Shown: positions 52,577 to 60,453 of the stretch, piece after piece
Layout of the letters: each line of letters begins with the position of its first letter
How positions within the stretch are numbered: the first letter of the stretch is position 1
NCBI RefSeq assembly: GCF_024807845.1
Contig: NZ_JANUEQ010000002.1
Span: 372,001-436,000 of the forward strand
Direction: 5' to 3'
DNA from: Klebsiella sp. BIGb0407
Lineage (GTDB): Bacteria > Pseudomonadota > Gammaproteobacteria > Enterobacterales > Enterobacteriaceae
DNA: 64,000 nt
Translations under genes and position numbers: made by a program
The notes under the pieces: model-generated
Told to the model about the DNA's origin: nothing
Database searches by the model: none
The model's input: the letters and a program-made list of their open reading frames with translations, nothing else

Positions 52577-53821
52577 ATGTTTTCAGAAGAGCGTCGACAG
52601 GCAATTTACTCGGTTATCCGGGAACAGAAAAAAGTCAAAGTGGCGCAACTGGCTGAAAAATTTAGTGTCACTCTGGAAACTATCCGCAGCGACTTAAAAT
52701 ATCTTGAGGGTGAAGGCCTGATTCAGCGCTGCCATGGTGGTGCTATTCTGGGCCAGCAAGAGATCAAAAAGCTCAGTAAGTTTAGCGATAATTTTGATAT
52801 CTCCTGTTTATTGCATGACTTTTTGGTTATGCAAAAACCACAGCAAAAAACCATGATGGGTAAGGTTTGTGTGCTGGGTTCTTTTGTCGTCGATATTATT
52901 GCTAATGTGGAATCTTTTCCGCAGGTTGGTGAGCTTATTTACTCCACCAGTAACAACTTTAGTCCTGGCGGAAAAGGTACTAACCAAGCGACGGCGGCAG
53001 CCTGTTGCTCTGCTAAAGTCCACTTACTGACTAAAGTCGGTGAAGACCATTTCAGTAAATATGCCTATAAATACTTACAAGCTAGCGGCATTGAATCATT
53101 TACTGTCTTCCAGACGGAAGCAGAACCAACCGGCAGCTCTATTAGCTATTTAGCTAACGAAACACATAACAATATTACAGCTACCTATCTGGGTGCCAAC
53201 AATACTTTTGGCGAGCAAGAGATTGGTATTTCTTTACCTTATGTTGCAGAGGCAGACGTTTTACTGCTGCAAGGTGAAATCAATATTGATGCTAATCTTC
53301 GGGCGGCGCAGTTTGCCCATGAAATTAAAAAGACGGTTATCTTAAATGTCGCCCCTTATCATCCGTCATTAAAATCGCTCTATCCTTATGTTGATATTAT
53401 TACGCTGAATTTGCACCAGGCTTCAAGTTGGGCAGAAATATCTATTCGCGATATTAACGATGCTCAGCAAGCATTGAAGATAATTTCCGGTGATGAAAAT
53501 AAGAAAGTCATCATTTGTTTAGATCTCCTTGGTGTTGTTTTCCATGATGGCCATTCATCATTCCACCTGCCGCCGATGCCCTCTATGCGCGTTGATACCA
53601 TGGCGGCAACCGATGCCTTTAATGGCGCTTTTGTTTCTAAAATAGCAGCAGGCTGTACCCTGCATGACAGCGTTCAATTTGCCAATGCGTTTTTATCTGC
53701 CTTTATTGAAAAGAAAGGCGTTACCGCTATGCCTGATTTAACCCAAGTACAGGCACGTTTAGATTCCTACATAAAACACTCTAGACCTCAAGTTATCAGC
53801 AATGAGAAAAGGTACCTATAA
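52577..53821 (+). CDS. DeoR-type HTH fused to a degenerate PfkB sugar-kinase domain
   Basis: The frame is open from 52382, but GGAGGG supports the ATG at 52577, giving 414 residues. Residues 1-58 are a DeoR helix-turn-helix (ERRQAIYSVIREQKKVKVAQLAEKF, TLETIRSDL, RCHGGA). Residues 95-400 are a PfkB/ribokinase domain with the substrate motif PGGKGTNQA (130-138). Catalytic motifs are altered: NxxE reads NLHQ (278-281), the GxxG of the anion/ATP strand reads DLLG (316-319) and GAGD reads AATD (343-346), keeping only the base D346. A kinase fold used as a ligand sensor is likely. It heads the TTT/DhaKL/aldolase operon; its stop overlaps tctC (TAATG). Confidence 0.85.
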   Translation: MFSEERRQAIYSVIREQKKVKVAQLAEKFSVTLETIRSDLKYLEGEGLIQRCHGGAILGQQEIKKLSKFSDNFDISCLLHDFLVMQKPQQKTMMGKVCVLGSFVVDIIANVESFPQVGELIYSTSNNFSPGGKGTNQATAAACCSAKVHLLTKVGEDHFSKYAYKYLQASGIESFTVFQTEAEPTGSSISYLANETHNNITATYLGANNTFGEQEIGISLPYVAEADVLLLQGEINIDANLRAAQFAHEIKKTVILNVAPYHPSLKSLYPYVDIITLNLHQASSWAEISIRDINDAQQALKIISGDENKKVIICLDLLGVVFHDGHSSFHLPPMPSMRVDTMAATDAFNGAFVSKIAAGCTLHDSVQFANAFLSAFIEKKGVTAMPDLTQVQARLDSYIKHSRPQVISNEKRYL

Positions 53822-54765
53822 TGAAAAAAGTCCTCCTCGCATTTACCCTATGTGGCACATTAATTCCAGGCGTAGCTTTAGCTGAATGGCCTGAAAAACC
53901 CATCACTATCATCGTTCCATGGGCTGCCGGTGGTAATACCGATACTGTCGCCAGACTTGCCGCAAAAGGTTTGCAAGAAGAACTGGGTGTGAACGTTAAC
54001 GTCGTCAATAAAACGGGCGGTAGCGGCGTTGTGGGTCATGATGCAGTAAAAAGCGCTAAACCCGACGGCTATACGCTGGGTATCGCAACAGTAGAAATTG
54101 CCTTAATGCACCATCAGGGTATGACTAAGCTCACTTATGAAGACTACACCCCGATTACTCGCCTGGCGGTTATCTATGGTGGATTACAAGTTAGTAAGTC
54201 CTCACCGTTTAAAAATGCCCAGGAAGTGATTGAGTTCGCTAAAGCGAACCCGGGCAAACTGAAAGCGTCAGGCAGCGGCCTCAACTCCATCTGGCATCTG
54301 AACAATATTGGCATGCTGCGCTCAGCGGGCTTAAAAGATGATGCGATTCGCTTTATCCCAACGCAGGGAGCCAGCGCGGCCTTACAAGAACTGGCCTCCG
54401 GCGGTATTGATATTGTGACTTCATCACCGGGTGAAGCTGACAGCATGGTAAAAGCAGGCCTGGTAAATAATCTTGCCATCATGTCAGCCGAGAGATCGCC
54501 ATTCTATGCCGATATCCCGACATTTAAAGAAGCCACGCCTAATGACTGGGAACTGCAAGCATGGAATATGCTGGTTGCGCCGGCTGGGCTTGATAAAAAT
54601 GTTCAGGACAAACTGATGGCAGCAATGAAGAAGGTGTATGCCAAAGGTGAATTAGCGTCATTTGCTAATAAACAAGGTTTTGAGGTCATTGAGTTATACG
54701 GTGATGATGCTCATGCCTTTATGGCAGACGAAGACAAAAAGTTCGGTGAAATCCTGAAGAAATAA
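53821..54765 (+). CDS. TTT transporter solute-binding protein (TctC/Bug family), set 1
   Basis: This 314-residue periplasmic receptor has a signal peptide (MKKVLLAFTLCGTLIPGVALA). WPEKPITIIVPWAAGGNTDTVARL and the later GSGLNSIWHLNNIG are standard Bug-family features. These proteins bind carboxylates through two helices' dipoles, so an organic acid ligand is expected. The start overlaps the stop of the DeoR-PfkB gene by one base, so transport and sensing are translationally linked. Confidence 0.9.
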   Translation: MKKVLLAFTLCGTLIPGVALAEWPEKPITIIVPWAAGGNTDTVARLAAKGLQEELGVNVNVVNKTGGSGVVGHDAVKSAKPDGYTLGIATVEIALMHHQGMTKLTYEDYTPITRLAVIYGGLQVSKSSPFKNAQEVIEFAKANPGKLKASGSGLNSIWHLNNIGMLRSAGLKDDAIRFIPTQGASAALQELASGGIDIVTSSPGEADSMVKAGLVNNLAIMSAERSPFYADIPTFKEATPNDWELQAWNMLVAPAGLDKNVQDKLMAAMKKVYAKGELASFANKQGFEVIELYGDDAHAFMADEDKKFGEILKK

Positions 54766-54796
54766 TGAAGGAGACGGCCGCTAACCCGGCCGTTAA

Positions 54797-55234
54797 ATGC
54801 CTATGCTAAATCGTCATATTGTTTCTTTAGTCATGTTCTTTTTCGGCTTGTTTCTTATTGGCTACAGTACCTATTCATTAGGTGATTTTAGTGAGTATGG
54901 TGCTGCCTTTATGCCATCCGTAGTCGGAGCCGGAATTATTCTTTTTTCACTTACCGATATGCTGTCACGTAAGAATGAAGATGATGTTCCATTAGTGACC
55001 TGGCATGAAATTAAGTTTGTTTTAATCGTTAGTGGATTAATTATTTTCTACATACTTTTTGTCGACTACTTAGGCTTTATTTTGACCGGGCTGATTATCA
55101 CTGCGCCGTTAATGATGAAATATGCCAGAGCCAAAGCGATATATAGTCTGATTATTTCATTAGGGGTTGTAGTAGGTGTGTACTATCTGTTTACCGCTGT
55201 GCTTTTAGTCCCGTTACCGCAGTTTTTCTCATAG
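54797..55234 (+). CDS. TTT transporter small membrane subunit (TctB family), set 1
   Basis: This 145-residue protein has four hydrophobic helices (near 8-25, 33-50, 72-95 and 115-140), the normal topology of TctB. Sequence conservation is low in this family, so the call depends on size, topology and its place between TctC and TctA. Confidence 0.88.
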   Translation: MPMLNRHIVSLVMFFFGLFLIGYSTYSLGDFSEYGAAFMPSVVGAGIILFSLTDMLSRKNEDDVPLVTWHEIKFVLIVSGLIIFYILFVDYLGFILTGLIITAPLMMKYARAKAIYSLIISLGVVVGVYYLFTAVLLVPLPQFFS

Positions 55235-55249
55235 AGCAGGAAAAATAGT

Positions 55250-56764
55250 ATGGACATATTAATAAGTGCACTTGCCTACCTTGATTACACGACATTTCTG
55301 GTGATTATCGGAGCGTGCTTATTCGGTCTGTTTGTTGGTGCTATCCCTGGATTAACATCGACAATGGCCATCGCATTAATGGTGCCATTTACCTTTTTTC
55401 TTGACCCTATCCCGGCTCTGGCACTGATGATATCGCTCGGCGCATCCTCTATTTTTGCCGGCGATATACCTGGCGCATTACTGAATATTCCAGGTACCCC
55501 TGCATCAGCAGCCTACACGAATGATGCGCATGCGATGGTAAAACAGGGTAAAACCAACCGCGTGCTGGGTCTGTCATTGACCACCTCCGTCATTGGCGGT
55601 GTGATTGGTACCATTGTCCTGGCCTTTACTGCCCCGGTTTTGGCTGATTTTGCCTTAAACTTCAGTTCTTATGAATATATGTGGCTGTCATTAATTGGCT
55701 TAAGCTGCGCAACCATCGTTTCTGGCAGTAATATCAGCAAAAGTATTCTGGCAATGCTGTTTGGTATCGCCCTGGCAACCATCGGCTTTGATGAGTTCAC
55801 CGGCCAGGCACGCTTCACCTTTGATCAAGTATCTTTGATGCAGGGCGTCAGCTTTATTCCGGCAATGATCGGTCTGTTCGCCATCTCAGGTGCGATTAAA
55901 TACTATGTTGATCGCCGTAAAACTCAAGGGCAGTCAGTAGAAGTTGTCGAAGGTGATGAACGTTCTTATAACTTATTTAAAGGTGTCGGCGGCGTTCTTC
56001 TTAAGCGTAAAACCAGCGTTATGCGCGGCGGCGCGATCGGAACCTTAATTGGTGCTTTACCGGGTGCCGGGGCTGATATTGCCGCCTGGATCTCTTACGC
56101 CGTTTCGAAAAAATTCTCGAAAAAACCTCAAGAGTACGGCAAAGGATCGGAAGAAGGGATTGTCAGTGCTTCAACCAGTAACAATGCCAGCCTGGCGGGA
56201 AGCTGGATCCCCACTTTAGTATTCGGTATTCCTGGCGATTCAGCTGCGGCGATTATTATCGGTGTGCTGTATATGAAAGATATGCAACCGGGACCAACGC
56301 TGTTTTTATTCAACCCGGATAAACTGTATGCCGTCTTTATCATCTTCTTTATCGCCAATATTATTTTGTTACCGGTTGCCTTTTTCGTTGTTAATTTACT
56401 GAAGAAAATCGTCGCTATCGATAGCGCCATTATCTACCCGGTTATTATCTTATTCAGTATTGTCGGTTCCTATGCGATTACCAATACTATCTCTTCTGTT
56501 GTCGTGATGCTGGTAATGGGCGTTATTGGTTATTTCTTACAGGAACGAAACTTCCCGATATCACCGATAATACTCGGTCTGATACTGGGGCCAATGTTAG
56601 AAAAAAATTTATTATCATCCCTGATGAAATCTGATGGTGACTATCTTAACTTTGTCAGCCGCCCGGTATCTATGGTTCTGGCGACCGCCTTCCTGTGTAT
56701 TGTGATTATGCAAATCAGGACGGCATTTAAAGATAAAAAACCAGTGCATAGCCACCAGCCATAA
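55250..56764 (+). CDS. TTT transporter large membrane subunit (TctA family), set 1
   Basis: This 504-residue inner-membrane protein has about eleven or twelve hydrophobic segments. Family motifs are GAIPGLTSTMAIALMVPFTF near the N-terminus, LLNIPGTPASAAYTNDAHAM, GALPGAGADIAAWISYAVSKKFSK and the VFGIPGDSAAAIIIGVL loop. It is the ion-coupled carrier. It is clearly homologous to the second TctA at 60454 but not a recent duplicate. Confidence 0.94.
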   Translation: MDILISALAYLDYTTFLVIIGACLFGLFVGAIPGLTSTMAIALMVPFTFFLDPIPALALMISLGASSIFAGDIPGALLNIPGTPASAAYTNDAHAMVKQGKTNRVLGLSLTTSVIGGVIGTIVLAFTAPVLADFALNFSSYEYMWLSLIGLSCATIVSGSNISKSILAMLFGIALATIGFDEFTGQARFTFDQVSLMQGVSFIPAMIGLFAISGAIKYYVDRRKTQGQSVEVVEGDERSYNLFKGVGGVLLKRKTSVMRGGAIGTLIGALPGAGADIAAWISYAVSKKFSKKPQEYGKGSEEGIVSASTSNNASLAGSWIPTLVFGIPGDSAAAIIIGVLYMKDMQPGPTLFLFNPDKLYAVFIIFFIANIILLPVAFFVVNLLKKIVAIDSAIIYPVIILFSIVGSYAITNTISSVVVMLVMGVIGYFLQERNFPISPIILGLILGPMLEKNLLSSLMKSDGDYLNFVSRPVSMVLATAFLCIVIMQIRTAFKDKKPVHSHQP

Positions 56765-56818
56765 TATCAGATGAATAAAAGACAATACTGCACAAAAAGT
56801 TTGTAATTACGGAATAAA

Positions 56819-56851
56819 GTTCACCGAATCAGATAATGTGATTCGGTGAAC
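56819..56851 (+). terminator. Hairpin between tctA and dhaK-like genes
   Basis: A perfect 13-bp inverted repeat (56819-56831 with 56839-56851) with a 7-nt loop lies in the 149-base gap. There is no T-run, so it may be an mRNA processing site or partial terminator dividing transporter and enzyme expression. Confidence 0.6.
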
Positions 56852-56913
56852 CTCGAATCAATAACTTTAATTATGATACCTCTCATCGGTTGATTTAACG
56901 TCGGGAAATACGC

Positions 56914-57909
56914 ATGAAAAAAATACTGAATAAACCAGAATCTTATGTTGATGAAACGTTAGCGGGTTTATGTGCTGCTCATAGCCATATTTATCATCAG
57001 CCACAGCCGCGTTTAATTACCAGAGCTCAAAAAACAAATACCAGTAAGGTCGGTATTGTTACCGGTGGCGGTTCTGGTCATTTACCGGTATTTACCGGCT
57101 ATGTGGGTGAAGGCCTATTGGACGCTGCTGCCGTCGGTGATGTATTTGCCTCCCCTTCAGCGGAACTGATGGCAGAAACGATCCGTGCCGCAGATAACGG
57201 GCAAGGCGTGTTATTGCTGTATGGCAACTACGGCGGCGATGTTATGAACTTCGATATGGCATCCGAAACCGTCGATTTTGAAGACGATATCCGCTGTGCC
57301 ACCGTTCTGGCAGCCGATGATGTCGCCTCAGCCTCCCCGGAAGAAGCAACCAAACGCCGCGGCGTTGCCGGCATGATCTACGGCTTCAAATTAGCCGGAG
57401 CCAAAGCGGAAGAAGGCGCATCGCTGGATGAAGTCGCCCGTGTTGCCAGTAAAGCCATGAATAATACCCGCACCATCGGCTGCGCCCTGACTTCTTGTAT
57501 TTTACCTGCCGTGGGCCGCCCGACTTTTGATATTGGCGCAAATGAGATGGAAATGGGCATGGGGATCCACGGTGAACCGGGGATCTGGCGCGCCGAGTTA
57601 CGCACAGCTGATGAAATTGCCGAAGAGATGTTCGAGCGCCTGCAAAGTGAACTCCAGTTAACAGAAGGTGATGCGGTTTCCGTATTAGTTAACTCGCTGG
57701 GTGCCACACCGCTTGAAGAACTCTACATCCTCTATCAGAAAATCGAAAAACTGATCCTGGCGAAAGGGGCTCGCATTGTTCAGCCTCTGGTTGGCCGTTA
57801 TGCCACCTCAATGGAAATGACCGGTGCCAGCCTGACACTGTGCAAACTCGATAACGAGCTTGAGCAATTGATGAATGCCCCTGCTCACTGTGCTTTCTGG
57901 AGAGTGTAA
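56914..57909 (+). CDS. DhaK-like dihydroxyacetone kinase, substrate-binding subunit
   Basis: This 331-residue protein is a DhaK homologue. The covalent substrate-binding histidine is H219 (GIHGEPG, H218 in E. coli), and H56 and D109 of the active site are kept. The active-site loop reads GGGSGHLP where E. coli has GGGSGHEP, so the residue after H56 is leucine rather than glutamate. This hints at a different small ketose or aldose. It pairs with the DhaL-like protein 2 bases downstream. No DhaM phosphotransfer subunit is encoded nearby. Confidence 0.88.
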   Translation: MKKILNKPESYVDETLAGLCAAHSHIYHQPQPRLITRAQKTNTSKVGIVTGGGSGHLPVFTGYVGEGLLDAAAVGDVFASPSAELMAETIRAADNGQGVLLLYGNYGGDVMNFDMASETVDFEDDIRCATVLAADDVASASPEEATKRRGVAGMIYGFKLAGAKAEEGASLDEVARVASKAMNNTRTIGCALTSCILPAVGRPTFDIGANEMEMGMGIHGEPGIWRAELRTADEIAEEMFERLQSELQLTEGDAVSVLVNSLGATPLEELYILYQKIEKLILAKGARIVQPLVGRYATSMEMTGASLTLCKLDNELEQLMNAPAHCAFWRV

Positions 57910-57911
57910 TC

Positions 57912-58520
57912 ATGACCACTTTTACCGTTAATGATTTAAAGCTAGCAGGCCAGCGTATTGCTGCCGCTTGCCAGCAATCACAAGAGATGTTGTGTGAAGC
58001 AGATAGTCGTCTGGGTGACGGTGATTTAGGCCTGACCATGGATAAAGGCTGGCGACAAATTGCTGAGGATTCCGAAAACTGGCCGGATGATATAAGCCAG
58101 GCGTTATTTCAGTGCAGTAAATCCCTGCAAAAAGCCTGCGCGTCCTCATTCGGCACCTTACAAGCCACCGCATTTATGGCAATGGCGAAATATTGCAAAG
58201 AAAAACAGCTGAGCGAGATTTCAACCAGCGATATCGCCCCTCTGCTTACGGTTGCTTATCAGAGCATGATGGCGCGTGGTAAAGGGGAATTAGGGCAAAA
58301 ATCAGTGCTGGATATTATCTATCAGTTATCTGAAGCCCTGGCTCCAGCGCTTTCTGCCAGTGAATTAAAAACCACCGCTATTACCAGCGTAAATAATACG
58401 CTGGATGAATTCCGTCAAAAACCTAATTTATTAGGGCGAGCACGTATGTTCCCTGAAAAATCCATTGGGTTAGACGATCCTGGCATGTTAGCCATTAAAG
58501 TTATTGTTGAAGCTATTTAA
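57912..58520 (+). CDS. DhaL-like dihydroxyacetone kinase, nucleotide-binding subunit
   Basis: This 202-residue helical-barrel protein carries the ADP/Mg-binding aspartates D31, D36 and D38 in ADSRLGDGDLG; E. coli DhaL has GDGDHG, so the histidine is leucine here. Other family features are SSFGTLQATAFM and LGRARMFPEKSIGLDDPG. With DhaK it would phosphorylate a C3 or C4 sugar. Without DhaM, the phosphate donor is more likely ATP, or a DhaM encoded elsewhere. Confidence 0.88.
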   Translation: MTTFTVNDLKLAGQRIAAACQQSQEMLCEADSRLGDGDLGLTMDKGWRQIAEDSENWPDDISQALFQCSKSLQKACASSFGTLQATAFMAMAKYCKEKQLSEISTSDIAPLLTVAYQSMMARGKGELGQKSVLDIIYQLSEALAPALSASELKTTAITSVNNTLDEFRQKPNLLGRARMFPEKSIGLDDPGMLAIKVIVEAI

Positions 58521-58534
58521 TTAAAGGCCTGATT

Positions 58535-59443
58535 ATGAAAAAACTTTTCGGTGTTACCGTGGCAATGACCACACCTTTCGATTCAGATGATAATGTGAAT
58601 GTAGCAGCCCTGGCTGAATTAACAGAGATGCTGGTCACTAAAGGCGTTAGCTGTCTGTACCCTTGCGGCACTACGGGCGAAATGCTGCGTTTGTCCGTCG
58701 AAGAAAGAAAAACCGTTGCCGAAACCGTGATTAACACCGCCAAAGGTCGTTTACCGGTCTTTATTCATGTCGGAGCCATGACATTAAAAGATACCATCGC
58801 TTTAGCACAACACGCTGCCAGCGCTGGCGCTGATGGTATTGGTGTGGTGACCCCGCAATTCTTCTCTGCCAATGACCGTGAATTAGAGAACTTCTTTGTT
58901 ACTGTTGCGAATAGCGTACCGGCTGGCTTCCCGGTCTATCTGTACAATATTCCACAATGCGCCGCGAATAATATCAAACCAGAACTCGCCGCTCGCGTTC
59001 AGCAGCAATGCAAAAACGTGATTGGCATTAAATACAGCTTCGCTGACAACAATACCACTCTGAGCTATATCGCTGTTGCTGATAATTTCTCTGTATTGCA
59101 TGGCTACGACAAGATGTTTATGGGCCTGCTGGATGCCGGCTGTGATGGCACCGTATCAGGCTGTGCCTGCGTATTCCCGGAGCCTTTCGTGAATATGTAC
59201 AGCGCCTACACTAGCAATGACCTGCAAGCGGCGAAACACTGGCAGACAGTGTGCGTCAAATTCAGCGATGCCTTAAAATCAGGCTCTAATATGGCTATTT
59301 TCAAAGCGGCGCTGAAAATGCGTGGCCTGACTGAAAGCCATATGCGTTTACCGCAGCTGGACTTGTTACCAGAAGAGTATGCAGAGCTGGAAGCGTCACT
59401 GAAGCAACTGTGTGAGAGCACGGGAATTAGTTTTAGCGCCTAA
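58535..59443 (+). CDS. DapA/NanA-family class I aldolase
   Basis: This 302-residue protein has the dihydrodipicolinate synthase / N-acetylneuraminate lyase fold. GTTGE (45-49), Y137 (YLYNIP) and the Schiff-base lysine K166 (GIKYSF) are present. Members condense or cleave pyruvate with an aldehyde. Its context (acid transporter, DhaK-L kinase, no lysine genes) favours cleavage of a 2-keto-3-deoxy acid over lysine synthesis. Only 14 bases separate it from the dhaL-like gene. Exact substrate unknown. Confidence 0.88.
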   Translation: MKKLFGVTVAMTTPFDSDDNVNVAALAELTEMLVTKGVSCLYPCGTTGEMLRLSVEERKTVAETVINTAKGRLPVFIHVGAMTLKDTIALAQHAASAGADGIGVVTPQFFSANDRELENFFVTVANSVPAGFPVYLYNIPQCAANNIKPELAARVQQQCKNVIGIKYSFADNNTTLSYIAVADNFSVLHGYDKMFMGLLDAGCDGTVSGCACVFPEPFVNMYSAYTSNDLQAAKHWQTVCVKFSDALKSGSNMAIFKAALKMRGLTESHMRLPQLDLLPEEYAELEASLKQLCESTGISFSA

Positions 59444-59466
59444 TCTACAACTGGCTGTAACAGATC

Positions 59467-59499
59467 AAATGTCCGGTAAGTTCAACTTACCGGACATTT
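59467..59499 (+). terminator. Strong terminator of the DeoR-PfkB/TTT/aldolase operon
   Basis: Perfect 15-bp arms (59467-59481 with 59485-59499) with a 3-nt loop follow the aldolase gene, with TTTC at the end of the stem. It is among the longest perfect stems in the window. Confidence 0.85.
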
Positions 59500-59611
59500 C
59501 AGAGTGATGCTAAACCGCACTTTTTTGTGCTCTAGGGAATGTGCAGACAGAATCTGGGGGCGATATCCTCTGCTATATCATCATTCACGGAGTACCAGAA
59601 AAGATGACTCA

Positions 59612-60084
59612 CTAATGGCTGATTTGCGCCATATCATCTTCAATCAAACCGGTCATTTTCATAACGGCGTTGCGGTCAATGTCATTCTGCAGCATGGCAC
59701 TGGCAATTTTAAGAGTCGCTTCACGCTCGCCCTTCTTCATGCCCTTATGTTCAAGCTGTTCTGCGATGGTCATAAGTTGATCCTCATGTTTTCTGTCAGT
59801 AATAGGGGGCTCATATTGTCCATCAGGTCTGACAGATCCCTGTGATGAATATGTTTCTGTAACAGCGTCAGAGTCGCCATACGCCGGTGCCTCATAATCT
59901 CCTCAACAAAGCTTCCTGACTCCAGTCTGAGGGTTGTGAAGTCACAGACAGCCTGCAATTCTGCTGGCAGATGTAATTGCATGAAATCCCGTGCCGTTTC
60001 GGGATGTGTCAGAAACTGTTTAAATATCAGGTCATGTGGGGTCGGAGTACCCTTTGCTTTCCTTGCAGCCATCTCTTTCTCCAT
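59612..60084 (-). pseudogene. Rpn-family recombination-promoting nuclease/transposase, decayed
   Basis: The first part (60084 down to 59770) starts like Rpn/PD-(D/E)XK putative transposases: [22 protein letters not shown] and [10 protein letters not shown]. It then jumps directly to [19 protein letters not shown], from the C-terminal third, so the nuclease core is deleted. After a stop, the rest of the C-terminus continues in another frame down to 59612 (EQLEHKGMKKGEREATLKIA, then VMKMTGLIEDDMAQI). Internal deletion plus frameshift make it non-functional as a nuclease. It lies between the two TTT gene sets. Confidence 0.85.
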
Positions 60085-60402
60085 TATTTCAGTTACTACC
60101 CGGATTAAATCGAAATGCCAACCCGGATAAATTAAATCTATATTGATATGCTAACTTCTATTAAGAAAACTACCATTTCAAATAAACACATCCATTAATT
60201 AGCGATAAAAAACCAAGTATTTTAATGCTACCACATCTAATTCAGGCAGCTACATTACAATAATTGCACCAAGGGAAACCAGAGACAATATATGAATTTT
60301 CCTAAAATAAAACATCAACATCTCATTGAGATATTATTTTTATATTTAATCACATCACAATCAATATCATTGATATTAATCCCATGAGAACTAAAAGCAA
60401 AA
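60085..60402. other. AT-rich intergenic region
   Basis: About 320 bases upstream of the Rpn remnant are AT-rich and have no coding ORF. The only structure is a short AT palindrome (AATATC-ATT-GATATT near 60364-60378). It probably holds the old promoter of the Rpn gene. Confidence 0.4.
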
Positions 60403-60433
60403 AATCTCCTGCTAACCTAATTAGCAGGAGATT
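60403..60433 (-). terminator. Terminator of the second TTT operon
   Basis: Perfect 13-bp arms (60403-60415 with 60421-60433), 5-nt loop, and on the minus strand a T-rich tail (TTTTGCTTTT) follow the tctA gene. Confidence 0.92.
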
Positions 60434-60453
60434 AAACGGTAATACGCCGAGGA

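Noticed and set aside
59504-59845. 113-codon plus-strand ORF opposite the Rpn remnant
   Set aside because: The minus strand clearly encodes the Rpn C-terminus here, and the plus-strand product has no features.
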